In this document: positions 10,001 to 20,159 of the stretch, in pieces
Layout: the number at the start of each line of letters is the position of its first letter
How positions within the stretch are numbered: the first letter of the stretch is position 1
Assembly: GCF_001625305.1 (NCBI RefSeq)
Contig: NW_017802458.1
Coordinates: forward strand, 542,559 to 606,558
DNA: 64,000 nt
Direction: 5' to 3'
Origin: Branchiostoma belcheri
Lineage: Eukaryota > Chordata > Leptocardii > Amphioxiformes > Branchiostomatidae
Program-made: the position numbers and the translations under genes
The notes under the pieces: generated by a model
Database searches by the model: none
What the model saw: the letters and a program-made list of their open reading frames with translations, nothing else
What the model was told of the DNA's origin: nothing

Positions 10001-10736
10001 TGAACACATACTGATTGTTACTTGTTTGTTGAACATATACTGATTGTTAATTTGTTTGTTGAACACATACTGATTGTTACTTGTTTGTTGAACACATACT
10101 GATTGTTAATTTGTTTGTTGAACACATACTGATTGTTACTTGTTTGTTGAACACATACTGATTGTTACTTGTTTGTTGAACATATACTGATTGTTAATTT
10201 GTTTTTTATTTGTTTATTGTTCATACATTGGGGAACAATTGTAGTCAAAATCAAAACCACGTACGAGACAACGTGACTCCAAGAAGCATAATCTTACTCA
10301 GGCCACACCAATTTAATCTGTTGGTTTCCAGACAGAAAAAATATGAAGCGACAGGGCAAAATAAAAACAGGTCTAGGCATTACCTATTATAGCCCCAAAT
10401 CCTATGAGCCATGAAGTCAACACAAAAGGCTGGGTTAATATTTAAACAATGAATTTTGAACCTTTAAACATACCACTGCATTGATAGATGGAAAACTGTA
10501 GCAACTAGGAAGAAAATGATTTTTTTCAAAATATGAGCATTTTTGAGTTGATTCAAAATCTTTTTTTTTAAATCAGAAAGCAATGGAAAACAAATCAAAT
10601 TGGTGAGGTCCCATGCTCTGTTTAAATCGATGTAGAGAATACTAAAAGTATTGAAAGAGTTTCCTACCTTCACCCAGATAAGAGAGTCCAGCACGTCTTT
10701 TGGAGACCTGGGTAAGTGTCCAGGTTTTCGATCCAT
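7063..10736 (-). CDS. RJL/DNAJC27-type Rab-like small GTPase, no J domain
   Basis: Six coding exons: 10668-10736, 9723-9788, 9430-9502, 8696-8892, 8019-8089 and 7063-7210, all with GT/AG borders and matching phases (0,0,1,0,2), giving 207 aa. GTP-binding motifs appear in order: P-loop GNAGVGKT at about residues 27-34, switch I YQPTIGVDYG, WDLSG, NKTD built across the exon 4/5 junction, and ETSA. The words EVRNELYGNTQ and SFDTLDTWL match DNAJC27 (RBJ), a nuclear/cytoplasmic Rab-like GTPase, better than ordinary Rabs. Asn follows WDLSG where Rabs have the catalytic Gln. The C-terminus is short and basic (KDKRPKSRQ) with no prenylation cysteine and no J domain, although vertebrate DNAJC27 has one. 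Intron 1 holds a 29-bp minisatellite and a MITE; intron 5 has tandem copies of the exon 6 acceptor. The family call is by recognition; function is inferred. Confidence 0.85.
7189..7700 (-). repeat. Tandem copies of the exon 6 splice acceptor
   Basis: A unit of about 66 bp (words CACCTGTTACAGCTGAGGTC and AATACCTGTACAGGTACAG on plus) is repeated about seven times upstream of GTPase exon 6. The first unit is the start of exon 6 itself; later units lie in intron 5. On the minus strand each carries CTGTACAG/GTATTACGAGACC, the genuine 3' splice site and first codons, and then AACAG/GTGAAA, which looks like a donor. Confidence 0.8.
7714..7824. mobile_element. Short MITE-like remnant with GGCC ends
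   Basis: Starts TTA/GGCCACACTGACTTAAT, has ATGGATGACATCC like families A and C, and ends TTGGCC/TAA. Only 111 bp, so probably an internally deleted relative of the TTA-flanked MITEs. It lies in GTPase intron 5. Confidence 0.5.
8960..9202 (-). mobile_element. Helentron-like element, copy 4
   Basis: Has the CTAG end at about 8960, the hairpin words CATTCGCAAAGCAAATG, and the CAAACACGTTCACATATA and TCCCTCCTGCTAT blocks. It ends near GGAGGTGAACAT (diverged). It lies in GTPase intron 3. Confidence 0.65.
9862..10205 (+). repeat. 29-bp minisatellite in GTPase intron 1
   Basis: About twelve tandem copies of a 29-bp unit containing ACTGATTGTTACTTGTTTGT, with regular TTA/TTAATT variants alternating along the array. 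No coding potential. Confidence 0.9.
10301..10610. mobile_element. Family B MITE, copy 2 (decayed)
   Basis: Left end GGCCACACCAATTTAAT matches family B; right end is diverged (CAAATTGGTGAGGTC). Internal words (GCGACAGGGCAAAATAAAAA, GAAAACTGTAGCAACTAGG) are recognisable in other copies. In GTPase intron 1. Confidence 0.6.
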
Positions 10737-11093
10737 AGTTTGCCAAAATTTAAAAAGAGGTTCTCCTTGGATTGTTCAACGCAGCTTTTTAGCTATTTGA
10801 AATTGTCTTCATGATCATTCTCTGCCTCACAGTGTACCCATGTCGATTCAGAAGAAATATCCCAGCCTTTGGACGACGCTATGTTTCGCGAATCGACTGA
10901 AAACAAGTCAAAACACACTTGTTGTTGCATGCAACCTGTTGCAGGATGTGACTTCCGCATTCTCGCGTCGGGTTGTCATGGTAACGTCCCGCGGAGTGCA
11001 TTGTGGGTGGTGCTTCCGCAGGTGCGGGGTCAGAGGTCAACGTCCGGAACAGGTGGGGGAAGAATTTTGGATTTTTTTCGGAATTCGAAATTA

Positions 11094-11493
11094 GGCCATG
11101 TTGATTTGATTATATGGATGACGTCCACGCGCGCATGAATTTTCGGCCGTTTCCAAAAAAAAAAAAAAGTTTTCAACCATACTGTAAATCGTGCAAAACA
11201 GTTGCTAAATGAGCAAAAATATACCATAAGTTGCAAGGAAAACATTTAGAAACGATACCAATGTCGTAGAATGCCAAAATCAAAGGAAAAAAGACAAAAA
11301 TGTAAAGAAATGAATTCGAAGAGTAGATTATTCGCCATAACATATTCTGTGCCATTTGTTCAACCTTCATGACCACGTAGATTTCATAGTGAAAGCAACT
11401 TTTTTTTTTGCAAAACTTTTTTTTATTTCGCACGCGCGCATCAGTTTTGGGGTTCCCAGAGGATGTCATCCATATAATCAAATCAACATGGCC
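11094..11493. mobile_element. PIF/Harbinger-type MITE, family A, copy 1 (complete)
   Basis: Terminal inverted repeats start GGCCATGTTGATTTGATTAT and end in the complement. TTA target duplications lie at 11091-11093 and 11494-11496. The empty site is present at 12033-12035, which fixes both ends to the base. Length 400 bp, no transposase. Confidence 0.92.
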
Positions 11494-11613
11494 TTATTTA
11501 TACACAACAATAACAATCACCGAGTAAAGGGGGTAAAGTGGAAGCCGATATTTGTATGCATTATAACACTATTCTGTAGTTTTCATTTCATGGACCGTGC
11601 TGTTTTTCCTTTA

Positions 11614-11657
11614 GGCCACACCAATTCAATTTGTTGTTTCTCGGATTCACCCTGTCC
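11614..11657. mobile_element. Family B MITE, copy 3, cut by the gap
   Basis: Begins TTA/GGCCACACCAATTCAATTTG and runs into the Ns after 44 bp. It is the allelic counterpart of the complete copy at 12156-12544. Confidence 0.8.
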
Positions 11658-11677
11658 NNNNNNNNNNNNNNNNNNNN
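11658..11677. other. Assembly gap of 20 Ns
   Basis: Twenty unknown bases. The sequence after the gap (GATCCATAG...) restarts the segment that begins at 10730, so the contigs on either side probably overlap and no real sequence need be missing. Confidence 0.9.
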
Positions 11678-12200
11678 GATCCATAGTTTGTGCCAAAAGA
11701 GGTTCTCCTTGGATTGTTGAACGAAGCTTTTTAGCTACTTGAAATTATCTTCATTATTATTCTCTGTCTCACAGTGTACCCATGTCGATTCAGAAGAAAT
11801 ATCCCGACCTTTGGATGACGCTATGTTTTGCGAATCGACTGAAAACAAGTCAAAACACACTTGTTGTTACATGCAACCTGTTGCAGGATGTTACTTCCGC
11901 ATTCTCGCGTCTGGTTGTCATGGTAGCGTCCCGCGGAGTGCATTGTGGGTGGTGCTTCGGCAGGTGCGGGGTCAGAGGTCAACGTCCGGAACAGGTGGGG
12001 GAAGAAGTTTGGATTTTTTTCGGAATTCGAAATTATTTATACACAACAATAACAATCACCGAGTAAAAGGGGTAAATGGAAGCCGATATTTGTATGCATT
12101 ATAACACTATTCGGTCTGTAGTTTTCATTTCATGGACCGTGCTGTTTTTCCTTTAGGCCACACCAATTTAATTGTTGTTTCTCGGAATCACACTGTCCAT
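11678..12200. repeat. Allelic or segmental duplicate, copy 2 (empty site)
   Basis: Repeats 10730-11657 without the family A MITE. It begins at the base where the minus strand reads ATGGATC, the first codons of GTPase exon 1, and is otherwise the promoter region. Base differences and small indels from copy 1 suit two alleles of a heterozygous animal; a true recent duplication is the alternative. Confidence 0.85.
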
Positions 12201-12544
12201 TTTTTTCTGATTTGCAAAAAAAAAAAAAATAAAATTGTAGGTTCTAAATCAACCGAAAATTGCTCAAGGAAAGACATATTTTGACCCCAACGGTTGAAGA
12301 AAGTCCTTTTCTTCCTAGTTGTTCAAGTTTTCCAAAGTAACAATGCAACTTCGTTTCATTAAAAGTTCAAAATCTATTATTATAAACCAGCCTGGTATGT
12401 TGACTTCATGGCTCACATCGTAACATTTCCGGCTATCATGGGGTGCCTTGGCCTGTTTTTTTTTGTTTGTTTGTTTATTTTACCCTGTTGCTTCATATGT
12501 TTTCTGAAAAAATCCGAGAAACAACAAATTAAATTGGTCTGGCC
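12156..12544. mobile_element. Family B MITE, copy 4 (complete)
   Basis: Left end GGCCACACCAATTTAATTG, right end AAATTGGTCTGGCC, flanked by TTA at 12153-12155 and 12545-12547. Internal (A)n and GTTTGTTTGTTTATTT stretches; no ORF. Confidence 0.8.
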
Positions 12545-12547
12545 TTA

Positions 12548-13288
12548 AAGGAAATCCTTACCATATATCCTTATACCCTTGCATTTAATGTTTAGTAATA
12601 ATCTGCAAATCATTGTATGAATAGTGGCAATGTTTCATGGCATTTATATGCTACATCTAAGCATGTTTTCATAGCCACTGTATCTTGTAGATTTTATAAA
12701 TTGTATCTCTCAGATGTTTTGAGGGAGTGTATATTACACTCAAGTAATGTATCAAATCTAGTTAAATGAAATATAATAAATACCAGGTATGTAAATGTTT
12801 CACATACATGTATGTTATCATTCAAAACTCTGGAAATATGATAAACACCGCAGTTCATATTGCAATCTCACTGAAATCACAATTCAAGTGTGTGTCTAAA
12901 CAAATTTGCACTGACATATACCTGGTTCAAGCAGAAAAGAAAAAGGAATGTTACAACCATGCCCCCTAGTGATTCCGTTACGCAATGCAAGGTGGCAGGA
13001 CTTTCAACTAAACACTGTATTTATCACACAGGTGAAAGCATATAGTCATAGACGTATACAAACTATAGGACTTCTTAATAACAGAAGCTGTCTCCTAATA
13101 TCCAAACTCTTCGTAAGAAATATGACATGTATGGATTGGTACAATTTTTTAAATTCTGAAAATTGTGGGAGATTACATTGGGCATGCGGGCTTTGTATAG
13201 TATATGACTGTATACAATAGGCCTGTTATGCATGTGAAGAGTAAGTTTTCTGATGAGTGACTGGTGGTACGGTAGCTGAACTTTAGCT
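12548..13288. other. Intergenic, 3' of fibrinogen gene 1
   Basis: AT-rich sequence between the duplicated GTPase promoter and the stop codon of the first fibrinogen-domain gene. It should include that gene's 3' UTR. No exon or repeat recognised. Confidence 0.4.
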
Positions 13289-16119
13289 TTAGGCTCTTTG
13301 AGGTTTTACTTCTCTCATGTTTGCCACCCTGGTGCTGAAGTCGGTGGGACGGACCATCATTTTGGTCTTCTTTAGGGAATAGTAATGGTCATTGTTGAAA
13401 GGATACCAATAGACGCCACGGCCGTTGTTGTTGCTGTTGAACCCGTCAGTGTCTTGGAAGTACGGACCGTTCAGGTTACTGTAGCTGCCGCTACCGTACC
13501 ACCAGCCACCACCGTAGTATTCTACCATTGAACCTGTGTCACGGTCACGGTCATGCGCACGGGCGCTGAACTTCATACCATTGTTGGTACTTGATGATGA
13601 TGAATGAGACAGACTGAACCCATCCCCAGCTGTCCCACTGTACCCTCCCACACTCAGGGTGTAATCACAACACGGACCGACTGAGAAGCTGGAGTATCGA
13701 GCAAACTTCACATTCCCAGACCAGTCTTCGAGCTCTATGTACAACTCATACGCGTTCTGGGCTATTATACGGTGGATGTTTTCTAACCCCAGCCAGTACT
13801 CGCTGTTAGAGTCTCCAAACCCATATTTATAAGCGCCGAAACCCCGGAAAAACTCAAGAGACCCGTCAAACCTCCTCTGTATGACCGTCCACCCTCCCCC
13901 ATCTGTGGTCTGATCACAGTATACAGAGATTGGGTCGTTAACATGGGCAGGTTTGATAGAAAACACCCCACTGGCTATAGAACCAAACATGGCCTGAGCA
14001 GTATGAATCTCAGAGCAGTCATCAAAATGGTTTTCTCGCCAAAGGTTGTCAACGTTGCTCGTGTTTCTGTGTGGAAGGTGTTGCTTGTAGCGTAGTTTTT
14101 CTTTCCGTGCCTCTTCTTCATTGCCATGTTTTGGTTGAGACGCTGTGACCAATGACAAGACATACAGCTTAAGATGTTTTACACCTATATATACAATTTA
14201 ATGCAACTTTACTATGTTACTTTCGTTGTACAGTTTTCCCCTACAGTTGCAATATGGTCCTTTCAAAACTCAATTGATCAATTTCCTCTTCTGACAATTT
14301 TTATCTTTATTTTCTTCAAATTTACAACAGTTAGCAGCTCACCTTGTTGCTGTTCCCCATCAGAAGGATGGGTCTGTACTGAGGACAGCACCTGTTCAAC
14401 TTCAACTGTCTCTTCTTCAAGGCCCTGTAAGGTTCCTAGGGTAAAAGGCCAACACATAAACTACATCATGTAGCTCCCGTACGGTGTAAGAAATAAACGA
14501 AGTGTGCAGCTCCTAGATTTAACATTTACACTTCTGGGTCAGTTCGAGTGTGCAAGTACTGGCCTATCTGACCTTGTTCTGAATATTACTACGGTATGTC
14601 ATTACACCATTTGTATGCTACCAATCTTGTTTCTTTAAAAACGGTTTATTGGTCAAACATTGCCCGTGCAATCGCAGCCTTTTATAGCGCTGAATTGATA
14701 CAAGGTTTACAATCACATAATACACATGATACATATATTTGCTCCACCCACACTTCTGTAGAACTGTCGCAAGGGTCTGTGCGCGCGGCTGCCATTCGGC
14801 GCCACAAGGTGACCTCAATACGACTTTTCTACTTAGGCTCTGTCAATAGAATGCTAGTCTGCATGTTGTAGTATATATTTCTTGGTTACAACTTGCAATA
14901 GTATTTGTCTCTGATCTGTGTCTATTATAAGTTTTACAAAGTACCCTCTACACATAGTAAAAAAAAAACATGTTGTGTTAGTCTATTTACCACAATCCAC
15001 ACCATGCTTCTCTAACATATTCAGAAAGTCACCACAGATCGCTTCAGGAGTTCCCAGCTCAGAGTTCTCCAAGTTGTTCTCAGTAGCTAGAATGGAGAGA
15101 TTTAATGTTGAACAATATAAATCCTGCATTAACTATCTGATAACAATAGAGCCTCGATGCAAAGGGGTCTACTCAATAATAATGTATAATGAATGAGCCA
15201 GATGCACACCTATCCCTGTACCAGTAATTGTAGTTTTGAATGTAGACTTGACTATTTAGCACATTTATTTAGTTAGTATTGAAAAAAGTGGGTAAAATAC
15301 GTGTTAAGAGAAATTCATAGAGTCTGTTATTAGTGAAAAAATGAGTTAGAGGGGTGTTAACTCATTTTTTCACTAGTAAGAGATTCATAGAGTCTGTTAT
15401 TAGTGAAAAAATGAGTTAGAGGGGTGTTAACTCATTTTTTCACTAGTAAGAGATTCAATGGAGTCTCTTATTAGTGAAAAAATGAGTTAGGGGGGTGTTA
15501 ACTCATTTTTTCACTTAGTAAGAGGTTCACTAGTAAGAGCTTTATAGAGATATTTTTCTTATTAGTGAAAAAATTATGTGTTAACACAGGTAAAGGTTCT
15601 TAGCACGTGTATGGAATGAAATAGTTATCTGAACGAAAAAAATGAGATAAATAGCTAGCTCTTTGAATGTACATTTCGTTTTGTCCTATCAACAGACAAA
15701 GGTGGACTTCACTTAAGGCATACTATTCTGTGCATATATGTCAAACAATCTCCATATGGTAACATAAACATCTCTGCACACTGTATTCCTTTATCTATTT
15801 CCTAAAAGGGATCTGTTGTTTAGCATTGGATGTCAAATAGAAATATAGAAAGAAGTCGTAGAAAACATATGGCAGCTAATATCTGATCTGTGAAACCAAA
15901 TTGTATCACTTTTGTACAAGTATATATAAATGTTCCATATGGTATTCATTTGAGCACAAAGATTTCTTGTATAAGATTATAACACATGCTATTACCTGTC
16001 TTAATGCACTCCTCCCAAACCCTGCACAGTGACAGGGTGAACTGGTCAGTCTGGCCTTCCCCGGTCACTACTGACCACTGTAGAACTGCAGTAACCACGA
16101 GCACATAGAGGAACCACAT
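13289..16119 (-). CDS. Secreted fibrinogen-related protein, gene 1 of 4
   Basis: Four exons: 15996-16119, 14991-15086, 14343-14435 and 13289-14142, every junction phase 1, total 388 aa. Exon 1 gives a signal peptide (MWFLYVLVVTAVLQWSVVTG) and a motif LCRVWEEC. Exon 2 adds ICGDFL and HGVDC. Exon 3 is an acidic Gln/Glu-rich linker. Exon 4 encodes the whole fibrinogen C-terminal domain from about residue 145: DDCSE, GVFSIKP, VYCDQTTDGGGWTVIQRR, EYWLGLENI, DWSGNVKFARYSSFSV, GGGWWYGSGSYSNLNGPYF. The first disulfide pair is present. The later Cys pair usually flanking the WWY motif is absent (SMVE and GSGS instead). Such proteins usually bind carbohydrate or acetyl groups on microbes or serve development; the ligand here is unknown. 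An in-frame upstream ATG at 16176 exists, but the signal peptide fits the ATG at 16119, shared by the paralogs. Confidence 0.88.
15311..15585. repeat. 70-bp tandem repeat made of hairpins
   Basis: About 3.5 tandem units, period 70 bp, in intron 1 of fibrinogen gene 1. Each unit contains AGTGAAAAAATGAGTTA, a short GAGGGGTG loop, and TAACTCATTTTTTCACT, a long near-perfect inverted repeat, so each unit can fold into a hairpin. Confidence 0.9.
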
Positions 16120-16176
16120 CTTGTAGGGCTGCTGTCTGAGTGAATAACAACTACTGTACAAATGCACAATGTTCAC

Positions 16177-17495
16177 CAGATGGTGAAGTTCTCATGCAAC
16201 TGGTGTATAAATAGTTTTGTGGGGTATGCTGTCATACAGTAAAGTTTAGAATCCCTGACCTTTTTGTGGAAAAAAACACCGCTTGTGTGATGTCAACTTC
16301 ATAATCTAAGAAGAAACTTAGATAGCGATGGATGATCACCCTAACATGCTGTACTGTCTTAATGTGGCTCAAGCAATCATAGGCAAGACAGACAAGTCCT
16401 ATTGGGGAATGTATGTGTAACTTGTAAACCGGGATCTTTTGTTGCTTTAGACAGGTAGGAATGTTACAAAAAAAGGCCCTTTGGTGAATTATGTAATATG
16501 TGTATTGGAGACTATTGTTTTGGACCTATTATTGAACAGCAACACGGCAATAATACATGTAAACTGTTCACAATTTTTTTGACAGGATTCATGTCTGACG
16601 TTTCTTCATCACCACTATCTTGTAGAATTATGATAACCTTGAAGTGCACTCCTCTGCTCAAGGTCGACTTTCAGGAACTGATAATAAGCGCCTTCGTTCT
16701 ATCTCCGCCATGTTTGACCTTGGTTGTATCTTATCTCCAAGCAGATGTTGGGAGGCTAAATCATAACGTTTTCGTAGCTGCCCGTTTCTGTCACAAACTG
16801 TCTGCCACCAAGTTAGGCGGTTTGTAACGGAAAAGGGCAGCTAGGAAAGCAATGCAATTTACCCTCCAAACATCTACTTGTAGATGCTCTGTCCAGATAT
16901 TTCTAGGCTATCATATTATAATAAGAGCAGGTTTTTATTCCTATTTCTATGCCCATGTAGGCATCTCGTACAGGTTGCAACTGTCCAGCAATATTGATAT
17001 TTTGTAATATATCAGAATCTCTAGATTCTTCATAACTCCCAGATAATGCCTGAATAATGTAACGTTGGCTCTAAAGTGACAAGAACCAGTCAAAGGCCAA
17101 TAGACAATCATTTCAAATCACGCACTTTTATTCCTGCACATAGTTTGTTGCCTGTATACAAGTTGTTCTCCAAAACCTGTACTTCCCAAAGAATACATCA
17201 TGGTACCCTCTCCTGGTTAAGATATTAATCAATGTCCATATTCTAGATAAGACTGTTACTTTACATTGTATGAAGTAAAACAGTACCAAGGAATGAAAAC
17301 TGCATACTTCATAGTTTTGTATAAGAACATACAAATATCCCATCTATTGGTTTACACATAGATGGATTTTGAGGCTTAATTCTGGCTGTTGCGGGTTTTG
17401 TATGCATGTATTAAAGGCCTGCCAAGTCATGCATGTAAAGACTAAGTTTTCTGCATGAGGAGTGGCTGGTGGTATGGAAGCTGAACTTTGTGCTT
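16177..17495. other. Intergenic, between fibrinogen genes 1 and 2
   Basis: Promoter side of gene 1 and 3' side of gene 2. A TATAAATAG at about 16206-16214, some 90 bp upstream of the gene 1 start codon, could serve as a TATA box; gene 2 has TATAAATAG in the equivalent place (19735). No other gene seen. Confidence 0.45.
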
Positions 17496-19649
17496 TTACT
17501 CCTTCCCTTGCCTCATGTTTGCCACCCTGGTGCTGAAGTCTGTGGGACGGATCATCATTTTGGTCTTCTTTAGAGAATAGTATTCTTTATTGTTGAAAGG
17601 ATACCAAAAGACGCCACGGCCGTTGTTGTTATTGAACCCGTCAGTGTCTCGGAAGTACGGACCGTTCAGGTCACTGTGGCTCCAACTACCGTACCACCAA
17701 CCACCACCGTAAAGTTCTGCCATTGAACCTGAGGAGGTGTCTTGGTCGTGCCAACGGGTGCTGAACTTCATACCATTGTTGGTATGTGATGAATGTGACA
17801 GATAGAACCCATCCCCAGCTGTCCCACTGTACCCTCCCACACTCAGGGTGTGATCATCACCCGGACCGACTGAGAAGCTGGAGTATCGAGCAAACTTCAC
17901 ATTCCCAGACCAGTCTTCGAGCTCTATGTACAACTCATACGTGTTCTGGGCTGTTATGCGGTAGATGGTTTCTAACCCCAGCCAGTACTCACCACTGGAG
18001 TCTCCAAACCCGTTTTGATAAGCGCCAATCTGACGGAAAAACTCAAGAGACCCGTCAAACCTCCTCTGTATGACCGTCCACCCTCCCCCATCTGTGGTCT
18101 GATCACAGTATACAGAGATTGGGTGGGCAACATGGGCAGGTTTGATAGAAAACACCCCACTAGATATGGGACCAGAAATTGCTTGAGCAGTATACCACTC
18201 AGAGCAGTCGTCAAAGTATGTTGTTCGCCAAACATCGTCAGTGTTGACAGGACGGTTGAGTGGTAGTTTGTGGCCTTGTACTCCTCTGTTTGTCTCTTCC
18301 TCATCGCCAGGAGCCAACTCTAAGAAAATAACCGCATACTTTTAGTTTTTATATGTGTTACTGCTAAATGTACAGTATGGTTTTAGTACAACTTAATGTA
18401 TTACAATTATATTTTCATTTTGCAGTTTTCCACTATAGTGCTGACTGTATGGCCATGTTACAACCAAATTGATCAATTTATACAGTGTCAATTTTTACCT
18501 GTGTGTTTTTCAAATTTCCACAGTAAGAAGCTCACCTTCCTGTTGCTCCTCATTACTGGGAAGAGGGTCTAGATAGGACAGCACCTGTTCAACCCCAGCT
18601 TTCTCTTCTTCAGGGCCATGTGAGGTTCCTAGGGGAAAAAACCAAGACATAAAATACATCATATGTGAATCGGTATATGAAATAAATGAGGTCAGGTCAA
18701 GTGTGCGAATACTGGCCTAACTGACAGTGTTCCAAACATCACTAATACTTGTCATTACATCAGTTGTAAGCTTTCAATCTTGTTTTCTTTTACTACTTCG
18801 ACTCTGTCAATGGAATACCGGTCTGCATGTTGTGGTATATCTGTCTTGGTCACAACTTGCAATAGTATCTGTCTCTGATCTGTGACTATTATAAGTTATA
18901 CAAAGTACCCTCTACATGTACTACAAAGCATGGTGTGTAAGTCTACTTACCACAATCCACGCCATGCTTCTTTAACATGTCCAGAAAGTCACCACAGATT
19001 GCCTCAGGAGTTCCCAGCTCAGAGTGCCCCAAGTTGTTCTCAGTAGCTGGAATAGAGAGATTTAATGTTGAACAATATAAATCCTGCATTAACTATCTGA
19101 TGACAATAGGGACTTCATGCAAAGCAGTTTAGACAGTAATAATGCCTTGTGAATGAGCTAGAGGCACAACTATTCCTGTATCAATTGTAGTTTTGAATTT
19201 ACATGTAGTTTTGTCCTATCGAAAGACAAAGGTGGACTTCGCTTAACGCATACTCTTCTGTGCATATATGTCAAACAATATCCATATGTTAACATAAACA
19301 ACTCTGCACACTTTATTTTTTATCTATCTTTTGAAGAGGATCTGTTTTCTGGCATTAGATATCAAATAGAAACATAGTAAGAAGTCGTAGAAAGAAGACG
19401 GCAGCTAATATCTGATCTGTGAAATAAAATTGTATCACTTTTGCCTCTTAAGCATATATGGATGTTCCATATGGTATTCATTTGAGCACAAAGATTTCTT
19501 GTATAAGATTATAACACATGCTAACCTGTCTCAATGCACTCCTCCCAAACCCTGCACAGTGACAGGGTGAACTGGTCAGTCAGGCCTTCCCCGGTCACTA
19601 CTGACCACTGTAGAACTGTGACCACCACTAACACACGGAGGAACAACAT
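17496..19649 (-). CDS. Secreted fibrinogen-related protein, gene 2 of 4
   Basis: Exons 19526-19649, 18951-19046, 18536-18628 and 17496-18319, same phases as gene 1, total 378 aa. Signal peptide MLFLRVLVVVTVLQWSVVTG. The fibrinogen domain begins at DDCSEWYTAQA and contains VYCDQTTDGGGWTVIQRR, EYWLGLETI, SVGPGDDHTLSVGG and GGGWWYGSWSHSDLNGPYF. The cysteine pair near WWY is again missing, and the vicinal Cys of genes 1 and 4 (GPCC) are replaced by GPGD. It lies head-to-tail with genes 1 and 3. Function inferred: secreted lectin-like recognition protein. Confidence 0.88.
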
Positions 19650-20159
19650 CTTGTAGGGCTCTTGTCTGAGTGAATAACAACTACTGTACAAATGTACATG
19701 TTCACCAGGTGGTGAAGTTCCCATGCAACTAGTGTATAAATAGTTTTGTGGAGTATGATGTCATACAGTAAAGTTTAGAATCCCTTTCTACATTTGGAAG
19801 AACACTTATAGAAAGGAATGGTCACGCTAACAACATATTGTACTGTCTTAATGTGACCCAAGCAATCATAGGCAAATTCTTAGACAGACAAGTCCTATTG
19901 AGGAATGTATGTGTAACTTGCAAACCGAGATTTTGTATTGCTTTAGACAGCTTGCTAGCATGCTATGTTACAAAATGGTCCTGCCGTCCTGGTGACTTAA
20001 GTATGGATATTGAAGACTACTGTGTGGCCCAAGGGCTATAGAAACAGAGATGTTTAATTATCACTCTATACTCTGGGTGTTTGTGAATCAAGTTTGCACA
20101 TAACTTGATTCACAAAACAAAAAAAAAAAACATAGCTAGTTTTTTTTTTTACTTTTCTT

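Larger units (their letters stand above)
10730..11657. repeat. Allelic or segmental duplicate, copy 1 (MITE-filled)
   Basis: From the GTPase start codon (GATCCAT) outward this segment repeats at 11678-12200 at high identity: words such as AGAGGTTCTCCTTGGATTGT, TGTACCCATGTCGATTCAGA and GGGTCAGAGGTCAACGTCCG are shared. Copy 1 holds a 400-bp MITE that copy 2 lacks. It ends exactly at the N gap. Confidence 0.85.

Noticed and set aside
9862..10205. CRISPR-like array of 29-bp repeats
   Set aside because: The repeats are contiguous without unique spacers and lie in an animal intron. The 36-bp array at 33508 fails for the same reason.
10840..12104. Paired ORFs starting MSIQKKYP in both allelic copies
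   Set aside because: The differences between copies are mostly amino-acid changing and the region is the GTPase promoter. Conservation is due to recent common origin.
17786..18266. Plus-strand ORFs over the fibrinogen exons (also near 20679 and 23494)
   Set aside because: They are antisense shadows of the fibrinogen domain and mirror its conserved codons.
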